Of a stretch of 64,000 nt of DNA, positions 43,590 to 52,029 are shown one piece after another; positions within the stretch are counted from its first letter, which is position 1, and each line of letters starts with the position of its first letter. The position numbers were made by a program, and so were the translations under genes. The notes under the pieces were generated by a model. The model had not been told where the DNA came from. It did no database searches and worked only from the letters and a program-made list of their open reading frames with translations. This stretch comes from Janthinobacterium sp. 1_2014MBL_MicDiv (GTDB lineage Bacteria > Pseudomonadota > Gammaproteobacteria > Burkholderiales > Burkholderiaceae_D): assembly GCF_001865675.1 (NCBI RefSeq), contig NZ_CP011319.1, forward strand, positions 1,488,001 through 1,552,000, in the 5' to 3' direction.

Positions 43590-44624
43590 TCAGGGGCTTG
43601 CGTCGTGACGTTGCGCAAGTCGGAGGCGCAGCGCTTCCAGTGCCCGATAGCCGGGCTGCAGCCGGGCCGCGATGTCCGCCAGGCTGTCGTCGGCCGGCGC
43701 GTGCGGATCGCCATGGTAGGCCGTGCCATATTTGGCATGCACGCCGCCGCGCTCGCGCATCGCCTGCAGCTGCGCCGCCGTGGGGGCGATGCCGAAACGC
43801 GACAGCAAGTCGCTGAACACGATGCCAGGCAATTGACTGTAGTTAATTAAATGCAGCTGGCCGGCGGCCGCGTGCGGCTGGGCGGCGGTAAACAGGCCGG
43901 ACAGCACCAGGCCCGCATAGCCATCGAGGTCGCCCGGTGCCAGCTGGTGGGCGGGCAGCGGCAGCTGTGCCGGATGCAGCATGCCAGGCACCATCTGCGG
44001 TCCCCGCTGGCGCTGGTGCGAGGCCAGCACCGCTTGCGGCTCGCGGTACAGGAACAGGCAGGGCGTGGCGGGAAACGCTTGCCGCAACAGGGCCAGGCTG
44101 TGGATATGCCAGCAATCGAACTTGATGAAACAGTGCGTTTCGTCGCCATTGCGGCGCTGGCCCAGCGCCAGCATGGCCTGGCGCAGCAGGGTGATGGTGT
44201 CCGTGGCGTCCGCGCCATCGTGATGCCGGCGCAGCAGCGAGTCGACGATGGGCGGCTCCGACATCACTATGCACTGTGGCAACGCTGCCAGCAGCTGGGT
44301 CAGCAGGGTCGAGCCGCAGCGCGAGACGTGGAAGATGAAGGCGTCGGGCGCCAGGCAATCGTCGAGGCTGGCCAGCGCCGCCAGGGGCGTGCGGCACACG
44401 CGGCGCTCTGCGGTCGGCTGGCGCGCCAGGGTGTTGACAAAGAAAGCATCGCTGAAGCGCTGCCGGCCCAGGTCGCGCCAGCAGACGGATGCGTCGCCGC
44501 TCTGCGCGTCGCGCTCCACGGACAGGGGATACCAGCCACGCAAGTCCATGCCTGCATGCCATGCCACCGCCGCACCCCTGGCCAGCAGGCGCTCCTGGCC
44601 GGCTAGGCCGTACTGGACGCTCAT
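43590..44624 (-). CDS. sulfotransferase-like protein
   Basis: A 344-residue protein with a PAPS-type P-loop segment, FHVSRCGSTLLTQLL, near residues 98-112 and the later region PCLFLYREPQAVLASHQRQ that resembles the 3'-phosphate-binding arginine/serine region. It is likely a sulfotransferase of unknown acceptor. It overlaps the upstream Asp/Asn hydroxylase gene by four bases and is the last gene of a three-gene operon. Confidence 0.75.
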   Translation of the reverse strand: MSVQYGLAGQERLLARGAAVAWHAGMDLRGWYPLSVERDAQSGDASVCWRDLGRQRFSDAFFVNTLARQPTAERRVCRTPLAALASLDDCLAPDAFIFHVSRCGSTLLTQLLAALPQCIVMSEPPIVDSLLRRHHDGADATDTITLLRQAMLALGQRRNGDETHCFIKFDCWHIHSLALLRQAFPATPCLFLYREPQAVLASHQRQRGPQMVPGMLHPAQLPLPAHQLAPGDLDGYAGLVLSGLFTAAQPHAAAGQLHLINYSQLPGIVFSDLLSRFGIAPTAAQLQAMRERGGVHAKYGTAYHGDPHAPADDSLADIAARLQPGYRALEALRLRLAQRHDASP

Positions 44625-45349
44625 GCCGCCATGCCGGCCAGTGCCGCCAGTTCGCCGGCCAGCGCCAGGGTGACGGGCGTAGCGGCCTCGCGCAGGCGGG
44701 CGATGACATCGCGCACATTGCCATCGTTGATGTTGGGATCGCCATATTTGGCGGCCGCCTTCGGCACGAAGCCCGCTTCGGCGAACAGGGCCGTCAGCCA
44801 GGCGTTGGTGATGCAGTCGATGACCAGATGGATGCGCGGCGTCGCACTGCCGTTGTGTACGGCGTGCAGGCAGCTGGCATCCATGTACCAGGCGTGGCCT
44901 GCCGTGAAGTGCACGCTCTCGCCATCAATGCTGAACAGCACTTGCGGCGAGGTGTGGATGGGGATGTGGATGCGCGTGAGGCCGTCCTGCAGCGCCGTTT
45001 TGGTGTCGCGGTGGGCGTGGATGGCGGCGCCAGGCGCCAGCGCCATCAAGCGCGCGGCGCTGATGTCGCAGGCAAAGCTGCCCAGCACGTCCTGCAGATA
45101 GGGGCAGCGCGCCAGCTGCGGCGTGGCGGCGTACGCGACGCCATCGATGGGCATGATGTGGTGCGCCTCGCCGCCTGCCGAGTGCAGCGGCACGCAGCTC
45201 CAGCCCTTGTCGTAGGCGTCCGTATTGAAATGGCTGATCCATTCAGCCGCGGCGAACTGGTCGCTGTCGCCTTGCAGGCGCGCCACGTCGAAGGACAGGG
45301 GCAGGCGCAGCCAGGTGCTGGGCGCGCCCGGTGTGTTCGCGGCCGCCAT
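44621..45349 (-). CDS. aspartyl/asparaginyl beta-hydroxylase domain protein
   Basis: A 242-residue Fe(II)/2-oxoglutarate-dependent oxygenase of the Asp/Asn beta-hydroxylase (cupin-like) fold. Metal ligands are likely in IHAHRDTK and the later LHAVHNGS, with GHAWYMDAS between them. The start is ATG 45349, which shares one base with the stop of the GNAT gene (TAATG); an alternative ATG lies at 45364. The family hydroxylates peptides or free amino acids, so with a sulfotransferase and a GNAT next door a peptide-modifying pathway is plausible. Confidence 0.8.
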   Translation of the reverse strand: MAAANTPGAPSTWLRLPLSFDVARLQGDSDQFAAAEWISHFNTDAYDKGWSCVPLHSAGGEAHHIMPIDGVAYAATPQLARCPYLQDVLGSFACDISAARLMALAPGAAIHAHRDTKTALQDGLTRIHIPIHTSPQVLFSIDGESVHFTAGHAWYMDASCLHAVHNGSATPRIHLVIDCITNAWLTALFAEAGFVPKAAAKYGDPNINDGNVRDVIARLREAATPVTLALAGELAALAGMAA

Positions 45350-45855
45350 TATTGCGCGCTCCATGCCAGCTGTTCCTGTACCTCGTTTTCGCCGCGCAGG
45401 TGAAATCCCAGCTGCTGGTACAGCTTGCGCGCGGCGCCGTTGCTTTTGTTGACGGCAAGGTGGATGTGCAGCCGGTGCTGCGCGGCTTGCGCCTGCAGGC
45501 CGCGCAGCACGGCGCTGCCGGCACCGTGGCCGCGCGCCGCGGGCACGATGGCGATATCGATCAGGTGCAGCACGTCGCCCTGTTGCTCGATGATCAGGCG
45601 GCCGATGGGCGTGTCGCCATGTTCCAGCACCAGGTAGACGGCTTGCGGATACGTCTGGCGATAACCGTGGCTTTGCATGGTGCGTTGCATGGCGATCAGT
45701 TGCTCGATCAGGGCGGGGGCGGCCGGCATCTGGCGCAGGTCGTCGCGCGTGGAACCGTATAGCGCGGCGGCAAAGTCATCGTCATCGTCGCGCTGGGCGC
45801 GCAATCGATACGGGGCGGGCAAGCTGGCGAGGGCGGAAAACGGCAGGGTGTGCAT
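45349..45855 (-). CDS. GNAT acetyltransferase
   Basis: A 168-residue GNAT with the acetyl-CoA loop ARGHGAGSAVLRGL and the C-terminal motif NGAARKLYQQLGF. CCGGAGC lies upstream of ATG 45855, and a longer frame upstream is less likely. It is the first gene of the operon with the Asp/Asn hydroxylase and sulfotransferase. The substrate is unknown. Confidence 0.85.
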   Translation of the reverse strand: MHTLPFSALASLPAPYRLRAQRDDDDDFAAALYGSTRDDLRQMPAAPALIEQLIAMQRTMQSHGYRQTYPQAVYLVLEHGDTPIGRLIIEQQGDVLHLIDIAIVPAARGHGAGSAVLRGLQAQAAQHRLHIHLAVNKSNGAARKLYQQLGFHLRGENEVQEQLAWSAQ

Positions 45856-46196
45856 CGATGCTCCGGTATGTTCTTGCAAGTGCTACACATTAACAGGCGT
45901 ATATCTTTGCTATGCTGCCAAGTTTTAAGCGGACTTGCAATCATTTCAAGGACGCAGCCTGCATTCCGTCCGTATCCCTGCCATGCTGCGGCGCCGTGCA
46001 TGAGGTCGATGCGGCGTCTGCGCCAAGCGCCGTGATTGTTGCGCGAAGCATCGAGGCTAGCTCCCGGTAGTAATACTACATTGGCAAACAATTTACTTAT
46101 GTAGGATAATGACGAAACGAATTGCATTTGCTCAAATGTGATTTAACGCAACCATCCAAGTCAACAAAACAACAAGTCTTGCGGGAGTCTCGTCTC
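45856..46196. other. divergent spacer between the GNAT operon and the sugar dehydrogenase genes
   Basis: The spacer of about 340 bases has no convincing gene. It holds the promoters of both transcription units. Reading toward the dehydrogenase is a possible promoter TTGGCA (46081-46086), 18 bases, GATAAT (46105-46110), preceded by a perfect palindrome at 46067. Confidence 0.6.
46067..46079. promoter_or_regulatory. perfect palindrome, possible operator
   Basis: GTAGTAATACTAC is a perfect 13-base inverted repeat one base before the putative -35 element of the dehydrogenase operon. Its place and symmetry suggest a dimeric regulator site. Confidence 0.5.
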
Positions 46197-46859
46197 ATGA
46201 ACCATCCAGGCAGCGAACCATCTGCAGCATCCCCCTCCATTTCCAGAATCAGCCGTCGCCACGCCCTGATCGGCCTGGCCGCCTTATTGGCGCAGGCCGG
46301 TTTCTGGAGCAATCCATTGTTCGCCGCCATGCCGGCGCCGGCCAGCGCGCCTGCCGCCGGCCTGGCGCCGGGCAGCATGCTGTTCTACACGCTGTCGCAG
46401 ACGATCACCGGGCACCGCGATTTGTCCGTCGGCACGGCGGCGCGCATCGAGCAAGCCATGCGCACGAATGTGCCCGGCTTTGCCGACCACTTGCCGCGCC
46501 TGGGCGCGCTGCTCGTCACGGGCCAGGAAGCGAAAACCCTGCTGGCCGCCGCCACCGCCACCGCCGCCGACGAGCGCTTGCGCGAGCTGGCACTGGCCAT
46601 CGTCGCCGCCTGGTACACGGGCACCGTGGCCGGCAACGCGGCGCAGGGCACGCAGTCCATCGTCGTCGCGTATGCGGAAGCACTGATGTACCGCACGGTG
46701 GCCGATGGGCAAGTGGTGCCCACGTATTGCAATTACGGCCCCCTGTGGTGGCTGAAGGCGCCGCCGGCCGTGCGCGTTGCCGCCCCCGTGGCGCCGAAAC
46801 CCGTGCCCGCCCCGGCCACCACCGGCACTCCCGAACCGAAAGGCAAGCAAGCAAAATGA
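46197..46859 (+). CDS. FAD-dependent sugar dehydrogenase small (gamma) subunit
   Basis: A 220-residue protein with a twin-arginine export signal (SRRHALIGLAALLAQ) and a body typical of the small subunits of membrane sugar/polyol dehydrogenases. In B. cepacia FAD-glucose dehydrogenase the gamma subunit carries the TAT signal and escorts the catalytic subunit, which has none; the arrangement here is the same. The C-terminus is Pro/Ala-rich. The stop overlaps the catalytic subunit start by four bases. Confidence 0.82.
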   Translation: MNHPGSEPSAASPSISRISRRHALIGLAALLAQAGFWSNPLFAAMPAPASAPAAGLAPGSMLFYTLSQTITGHRDLSVGTAARIEQAMRTNVPGFADHLPRLGALLVTGQEAKTLLAAATATAADERLRELALAIVAAWYTGTVAGNAAQGTQSIVVAYAEALMYRTVADGQVVPTYCNYGPLWWLKAPPAVRVAAPVAPKPVPAPATTGTPEPKGKQAK

Positions 46860-48514
46860 AATCTCCCCAATTCAAGAGTAATGGCGACGTCGTCGCCGAT
46901 GTCGTCATCGTCGGTAGCGGCGTGGTCGGCGCCATGATGGCCGACCAGCTGGCCGCGCAAGGCCATTCCGTGATCATGCTGGAAGCAGGCCTGCGCATCG
47001 AGCGGGGGCAAGCCGTGGAAAACTGGCGCAACATGCCGTTCGAGAACCGCGTCGGTTCCGACTTCCAGGGCCTGTATCCGCAGGCGGACAACGCGCCCGC
47101 GCCCCTGTATTTTCCGAAGAATAACTACGTGGAATTGTCCGGCCCCAGCGGCAGCAGTTTCCAGCAGGGCTATCTGCGCACGGTGGGCGGCACCACCTGG
47201 CACTGGGCCGCGTCGTGCTGGCGCCACCTGCCGTCGGACATGCGCATGAAAAGCGATTACGGGGTAGGGCGCGACTGGGCCATTTCCTATGACGAGCTGG
47301 AACCGTACTATTGCCGCGCCGAGCAGGAAATGGGCGTGGCCGGTCCCAACGATCCTGCCCTGCAGTCGCCCAGCGAACGCAGCGCGCCGTACCCGATGGA
47401 CATGGTGCCCTGGGGCTATGGCGACAAGCGCTTCGCCGAAGTGGTCAACCCGCACGGCTACCGTTCCGTGCCGATTCCGCAAGGGCGCTCGACGCGTCCG
47501 TGGCAGGGCCGTCCCACTTGCTGCGGCAATAATAATTGCCAGCCGATCTGCCCCATCGGCGCCATGTACAACGGCATCCACCACGTGGAACGGGCCGAGC
47601 TGAAAGGCGCGGGCGTGCTGGCCGAGGCCGTCGTCTACCGCATCGACACGGACCAGAACAACCGCGTGACGGCCGTGCACTGGTATGACGCCAAGAAACA
47701 GTCGCACATGGCGACGGGCAAGGCCTTCGTCATCGCCTGCAACGGCATCGAGACGCCGCGTTTGCTGCTGCTGGCGGCCAACCAGAATAATCCGAACGGC
47801 ATCGCCAACAGTTCCGACCAGGTGGGCCGCAACATGATGGACCATTCCGGTTTCCACTGTACCTTCCTCGCCAATGAGCCGATCTGGACGGGCCGCGGTC
47901 CGGCGCAGAGCAGCTGCCTGGTGGGGCCGCGCGACGGCGCCTTCCGCGCGCAGTATTCGGCCAACAAGATGATCCTGAACAATATCACCAGGGTCGGGCC
48001 TGCTACCCAGCAGTCGCTGAAACTGGGCCTGGTGGGCAAGGACCTCGATGACGAGATCCGCCGCCGCGCCGCGTTCGGCGTGGACTTGTCGATCAGCCTG
48101 GAACCCTTGCCCGAAGCGCATAATCGCTTGACCTTGAGCAAGACGCGCAAGGACCCGCTGGGCCTGGCCTGTCCCGACATTTATTACGACGTGGGCGACT
48201 ATGTGCGCAATGGCGCCAAGGCCGCGCACGCGCAGCTCGAGCACATCGGCAAGCTGTTCGGTGCCGTCGAGTTCAACATCACCAGCAGCCTGAACGCGAA
48301 TAACCACATCATGGGTGGCGTGATCATGGGTTCGAACCGCGCCGATTCCGTCGTCGACGGCAATTGCCGCGCGCACGACCACGCCAACCTGTGGCTGCCC
48401 GGCGGCGGCGCCATGCCGTCGGCCAGCGTTGTCAACACGACCCTCAGCATGGCCGCGCTCGGCTTGCGCGCGGCCGACGACATCGCCCGTACGCTGGCAA
48501 GGGAGGCCGCATGA
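46856..48514 (+). CDS. FAD-dependent sugar dehydrogenase catalytic subunit (GMC family, 3Fe-4S)
   Basis: A 552-residue GMC oxidoreductase. The FAD motif VIVGSGVVGAMMADQ lies near residue 18. Cys222, Cys223, Cys228 and Cys232 (CCGNNNCQPIC) match, in spacing and context, the 3Fe-4S binding motif described for B. cepacia FAD-glucose dehydrogenase. The C-terminal GMC signature includes HDHANLWLPGGG. It lacks a signal of its own and is presumably exported with the small subunit to the periplasm. The exact sugar is not determined by sequence. Confidence 0.87.
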   Translation: MKSPQFKSNGDVVADVVIVGSGVVGAMMADQLAAQGHSVIMLEAGLRIERGQAVENWRNMPFENRVGSDFQGLYPQADNAPAPLYFPKNNYVELSGPSGSSFQQGYLRTVGGTTWHWAASCWRHLPSDMRMKSDYGVGRDWAISYDELEPYYCRAEQEMGVAGPNDPALQSPSERSAPYPMDMVPWGYGDKRFAEVVNPHGYRSVPIPQGRSTRPWQGRPTCCGNNNCQPICPIGAMYNGIHHVERAELKGAGVLAEAVVYRIDTDQNNRVTAVHWYDAKKQSHMATGKAFVIACNGIETPRLLLLAANQNNPNGIANSSDQVGRNMMDHSGFHCTFLANEPIWTGRGPAQSSCLVGPRDGAFRAQYSANKMILNNITRVGPATQQSLKLGLVGKDLDDEIRRRAAFGVDLSISLEPLPEAHNRLTLSKTRKDPLGLACPDIYYDVGDYVRNGAKAAHAQLEHIGKLFGAVEFNITSSLNANNHIMGGVIMGSNRADSVVDGNCRAHDHANLWLPGGGAMPSASVVNTTLSMAALGLRAADDIARTLAREAA

Positions 48515-50007
48515 TGCGCCGCCTGCCTCTGCACCTCTCCTTTGTCCTCGGCCTGGCGTTGCTGGCCGGCGGCGCCATCGCTGCCGTGCCCGCATCCGTG
48601 CCGGCCTCGGCGCCGCCCGTCACCCTGACGCCGGACCGTCCGGCCGCGCCTGCTGCAGTCGCTGCCGCCGGCCCCGATGCGCGCCTGGAGCGCGGGCGCT
48701 ACCTGGCCATCGCCGCCGACTGCATGGCGTGCCATACGGCCGCCGGCGGCAAGCCGTATGCAGGCGGCTACGCCATCGACTCGCCGCTGGGCACGATTTA
48801 CGCGACGAATATCACGCCGTCGAAAAAAGGCGGCATCGGCCACTACAGCGAGGCCGAGTTTGCGCGCGCGCTGCGCGAAGGCGTGCGGGCCGACGGCAGC
48901 CACCTGTATCCGGCCATGCCCTACACCAGCTACGCGCAGCTGACGGATGCGGACGTGGGCGACCTGTATTACTACTTCATGCAGGCCGTCCAGCCGGTCG
49001 ACGAGCCGGCGCGCCAGACGGCCCTGCCATTCCCGTTCAATGTGCGCCTGTCCATGCTGGGCTGGAATACCTTGTTCCTCGACAATAAGCGCTTCGTGCC
49101 CGATCCGGGCAAGAGCGCGCAGATCAACCGCGGCGCCTACCTGGCCGAAGGGCTGGCGCACTGCAGCGCCTGCCACACGCCGCGCAATATGCTGATGGCC
49201 GAAGTGGGCAGCCAGAGCCTGGCCGGCGCTGCGCTCGGTTCCTGGCATGCGCCCAACATCACGTCGGACAAGGTCAGCGGCATCGGCGCCTGGACGGATG
49301 CGGAACTCACGGCTTACCTGAAGACGGGTCACGTGGAAGGCAAGGGCCAGGCGGCGGGCGGCATGGCCGAAGCCATCCAGAACAGCCTGCAATTCCTGCG
49401 CGACGACGACGTGGCCGCCATCGTCGCGTGGCTGCGCACGGTGCCGCCCGTGCGCGCGCCGGGGCAGGCCAGGGCCGCCTTCAGCTACGGCAGCGCGGCC
49501 AGCGAGGAAGCCGTGCTGCGCGGCACGGCCAGTTCCACCGAGCACCATTCGCTGAACAGCGGCGCCGTGCTGTTTTCCGGCTATTGCGCCAGCTGCCATT
49601 CGGCCAGCGGCGCCGGCAGCACGGGCCAGGCCTATCCGGCCCTGTTCCACAATACGGCCACGGGCGGCGCCACGCCGGCGAATCTGGTGTCGGCCATCCT
49701 GTTCGGCGTCGAGCGCAAGATCGAGGGTGAAGAGCACGAAGCGTTCATGCCCCGTTTCGACCGGCGTTCGTACGTGCAGCCGTTGACGGACGAGCAGATC
49801 GCGTCGATCGCCAACTACGTGCTGAAGCAGTACGGCAACCCGGACGTGACGGTGACGCCCGCCTACGTGGCGCAGGCGCGCAGCGGCGGCGACAAGCCCG
49901 TGCTGGCGCGCATGCAGCCGTTCATGCTGCCGGGCGGCGTGGTGGGCATCTTGCTGCTGATCGCGCTGTTCGTGTGGCTGCGCCGGCGCCGCCAGCGCAA
50001 TGCTTGA
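48511..50007 (+). CDS. triheme cytochrome c subunit of the sugar dehydrogenase
   Basis: A 498-residue protein with a signal sequence (FVLGLALLAGGAIA), three heme-binding CXXCH motifs at Cys71 (CMACH), Cys218 (CSACH) and Cys359 (CASCH), and a C-terminal membrane helix (about 470-490) followed by arginines. It passes electrons from the catalytic subunit to ubiquinone or another carrier. It overlaps the upstream gene by four bases; ATG 48511 and 48514 are both possible. A terminator follows at 50077. Confidence 0.9.
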   Translation: MMRRLPLHLSFVLGLALLAGGAIAAVPASVPASAPPVTLTPDRPAAPAAVAAAGPDARLERGRYLAIAADCMACHTAAGGKPYAGGYAIDSPLGTIYATNITPSKKGGIGHYSEAEFARALREGVRADGSHLYPAMPYTSYAQLTDADVGDLYYYFMQAVQPVDEPARQTALPFPFNVRLSMLGWNTLFLDNKRFVPDPGKSAQINRGAYLAEGLAHCSACHTPRNMLMAEVGSQSLAGAALGSWHAPNITSDKVSGIGAWTDAELTAYLKTGHVEGKGQAAGGMAEAIQNSLQFLRDDDVAAIVAWLRTVPPVRAPGQARAAFSYGSAASEEAVLRGTASSTEHHSLNSGAVLFSGYCASCHSASGAGSTGQAYPALFHNTATGGATPANLVSAILFGVERKIEGEEHEAFMPRFDRRSYVQPLTDEQIASIANYVLKQYGNPDVTVTPAYVAQARSGGDKPVLARMQPFMLPGGVVGILLLIALFVWLRRRRQRNA

Positions 50008-50076
50008 GCGCCGGAGCGGGGGAGAAACGGCGCGGAATATGAGCGTTGGGCGCAACTTGCAGTAAAATGCAGGCTG

Positions 50077-50109
50077 AAAAATGGTTACGAGCAATCGTAG
50101 CCATTTTTT
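50077..50109 (+). terminator. terminator after the sugar dehydrogenase operon
   Basis: AAAAATGGTTACGA (50077-50090), GCAA tetraloop, TCGTAGCCATTTTT (50095-50108), with one wobble pair. It is located 70 bases after the cytochrome gene. Confidence 0.93.
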
Positions 50110-50158
50110 ATTCTGGCCCGATCCTGGCGATTGTTTTCGCCTCATTTTAAAATTGACA

Positions 50159-50560
50159 ATGTCCCATTCCCTGCATCACCAATTTTTACGTTTCGCCGCC
50201 GTCGGCGCTTCCGGCACGGCCGTGCAATACAGCGTGCTGTGGGGCGGCGTGGAATGGGCTGGCATCAGCGCCGCCGCCGCTTCCGGCATCGGCTACATCC
50301 TCGGTTCCGTCGTCAACTACATCCTCAATTACTTTTTTACTTTTAAAAGTGACAAGGGGCACGGCGAAGCGGCCAGCAAGTATTTCACCTTGCTGGGCAT
50401 CGGCTGGTGCATCAATACGGGGCTGATGTGGCTGCTGGTGCACCAGCTGGGCTGGTATTACTGGCTGGCGCAGGTGCTGGCGACGGGCATCGGACTGGTC
50501 TGGAATTTTGCGGGCAGCCGCTGGTGGGCGTTCAAGCCGGCCGGCGCGGCGGGAAAGTAG
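50159..50560 (+). CDS. GtrA family membrane protein
   Basis: A 133-residue protein with four membrane helices. The pattern FLRFAAVGASGTAVQYSVLW at the N-terminus and NYFFTFKS in the middle are typical of GtrA, a small flippase-like protein often linked with lipid-linked sugar transfer. There is no glycosyltransferase next to it here, so its role is unclear. A weak hairpin follows. Confidence 0.88.
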   Translation: MSHSLHHQFLRFAAVGASGTAVQYSVLWGGVEWAGISAAAASGIGYILGSVVNYILNYFFTFKSDKGHGEAASKYFTLLGIGWCINTGLMWLLVHQLGWYYWLAQVLATGIGLVWNFAGSRWWAFKPAGAAGK

Positions 50561-50592
50561 GCGTACATTCAGCAAGAGTGGCAATAAAAAGA

Positions 50593-50624
50593 GGCGCACC
50601 GGCCACCAGCCGGCGCCCGGTTTT
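50593..50624 (+). terminator. hairpin with short T-tract after gtrA
   Basis: GGCG and CCGGC pair with GCCGG and CGCC across a small bulge (50593-50617), followed by four T residues. It lies between the GtrA and NCS2 genes and may weakly separate their transcription. Confidence 0.45.
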
Positions 50625-50644
50625 ACCAAAACAAGGGGTTAATC

Positions 50645-51943
50645 ATGCAGTTCCTGGAACGCTATTTCAAATTGAAGGACAACGGGACCAATGTGCGCAC
50701 GGAGCTGCTGGCCGGCCTGACCACATTCCTGACGATGGCCTACATCATCTTCGTCAACCCGTCCATCCTCGGCGACGCCGGCATGCCGAAAGACTCCGTC
50801 TTCGTCGCCACCTGCCTGGCGGCCGCCATCGGCACCCTGATCATGGGCCTGTACGCGAATTACCCGATCGCGCTGGCGCCGGGCATGGGCTTGAACGCGT
50901 ATTTTTCGTACACCGTGGTCAAGGGCATGGGCATGAGCTGGGAAGTGGCGCTGGGCGCCGTCTTCATTTCCGGTTGCCTGTTCATCCTGGTCAGCCTGTT
51001 CAAGGTGCGCGAGATGATCATCAACAGCATCCCGCCCGCGCTGCGCACGGCGATTACCGTCGGTATCGGCCTGTTCCTGGCGATCATTTCGCTGAAAAGC
51101 GCCGGCGTGGTGGTGTCGAATCCGGCCACCATCATCGCCCTGGGCGACTTGCACCAGGCGGCGCCCATCCTGGCCATCCTCGGTTTCTTCATCATCGTCG
51201 CGCTGGACCGCCTGAAAGTGCCGGGCGCCATCCTGATCGGCATTCTTGCCATCACCGTCGCCAGCTTCTTCTTCGGCGGCAACCAGTTCAACGGCATCGT
51301 CTCGACGCCGCCCGCCATCGAGCCGACCCTGTTCAAGCTCGACATCATGGGCGCGCTGTCGATCGGCATCGTCAACGTGGTGCTGGTGTTTTTCCTGGTA
51401 GAACTGTTTGACGCGACAGGCACCCTGATGGGCGTAGCCAACCGTGCCGGCTTGTTGAAAGACGGCAAGATGGAGCGCATGAACAAGGCCTTGCTGGCCG
51501 ACAGCACGGCGATCGCTGCCGGCGCCTGCCTGGGCACGTCGAGCACCACGGCCTTCGTGGAAAGCGCGGCCGGTGTGCAGGCGGGCGGCCGCACGGGCTT
51601 GACGGCCGTGGCCGTTGCGCTGCTGTTCCTGGGCAGCCTGTTCTTCGCCCCGCTGGCGCACACGGTGCCGCCGTACGCGACGGCGCCCGCGCTGCTGTAC
51701 GTGGCTTGTTTGATGCTGCGCGAACTGACCTTCATCGACTGGGATGACAGCACGGAAAGCATTCCGGCCGCCATCACGGCGCTGATGATGCCATTTACCT
51801 ATTCCGTGGCCAGCGGCGTGGCCTTTGGCTTCATCACCTACGCCGTATTGAAACTGTTGACGGGCAAGGGCAAACAAGTGTCGGTGGTGGCTTACATCAT
51901 CGCGGCCATCTTCCTGTTCAAGTTCATTTATCTGGGCGAATAG
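50645..51943 (+). CDS. NCS2-family purine permease (AdeP/GhxP-like)
   Basis: A 432-residue transporter with about 12 to 14 hydrophobic segments, beginning after MQFLERYFKLKDNGTN. The motif LAPGMGLNAYFSY and the later FVELFDATGTL-type region match the AzgA subgroup that takes up adenine, guanine or hypoxanthine. Substrate choice is not certain. It converges on a GntR regulator with a shared terminator between. Confidence 0.92.
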   Translation: MQFLERYFKLKDNGTNVRTELLAGLTTFLTMAYIIFVNPSILGDAGMPKDSVFVATCLAAAIGTLIMGLYANYPIALAPGMGLNAYFSYTVVKGMGMSWEVALGAVFISGCLFILVSLFKVREMIINSIPPALRTAITVGIGLFLAIISLKSAGVVVSNPATIIALGDLHQAAPILAILGFFIIVALDRLKVPGAILIGILAITVASFFFGGNQFNGIVSTPPAIEPTLFKLDIMGALSIGIVNVVLVFFLVELFDATGTLMGVANRAGLLKDGKMERMNKALLADSTAIAAGACLGTSSTTAFVESAAGVQAGGRTGLTAVAVALLFLGSLFFAPLAHTVPPYATAPALLYVACLMLRELTFIDWDDSTESIPAAITALMMPFTYSVASGVAFGFITYAVLKLLTGKGKQVSVVAYIIAAIFLFKFIYLGE

Positions 51944-51977
51944 CCGGTTCGCCGGCGCGTGCATGGCCCCGGCATAA

Positions 51978-52011
51978 AAAAGGCCGCCAGTGCAGCAGCA
52001 CCGGCGGCCTT
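51978..52011. terminator. bidirectional terminator between permease and GntR gene
   Basis: AAAGGCCGCCAGTGC (51978-51992) pairs with GCACCGGCGGCCTTT (51997-52011) with one mismatch and an AGCA loop. A and T tracts flank both sides, as suits the convergent genes. Confidence 0.88.
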
Positions 52012-52029
52012 TGCCGTTGGCGCGGGCAT

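Noticed and set aside
50561..50644. Purine riboswitch upstream of the NCS2 permease
   Set aside because: The spacer is only 84 bases and contains a simple GC-rich hairpin without the conserved purine riboswitch junction sequences.
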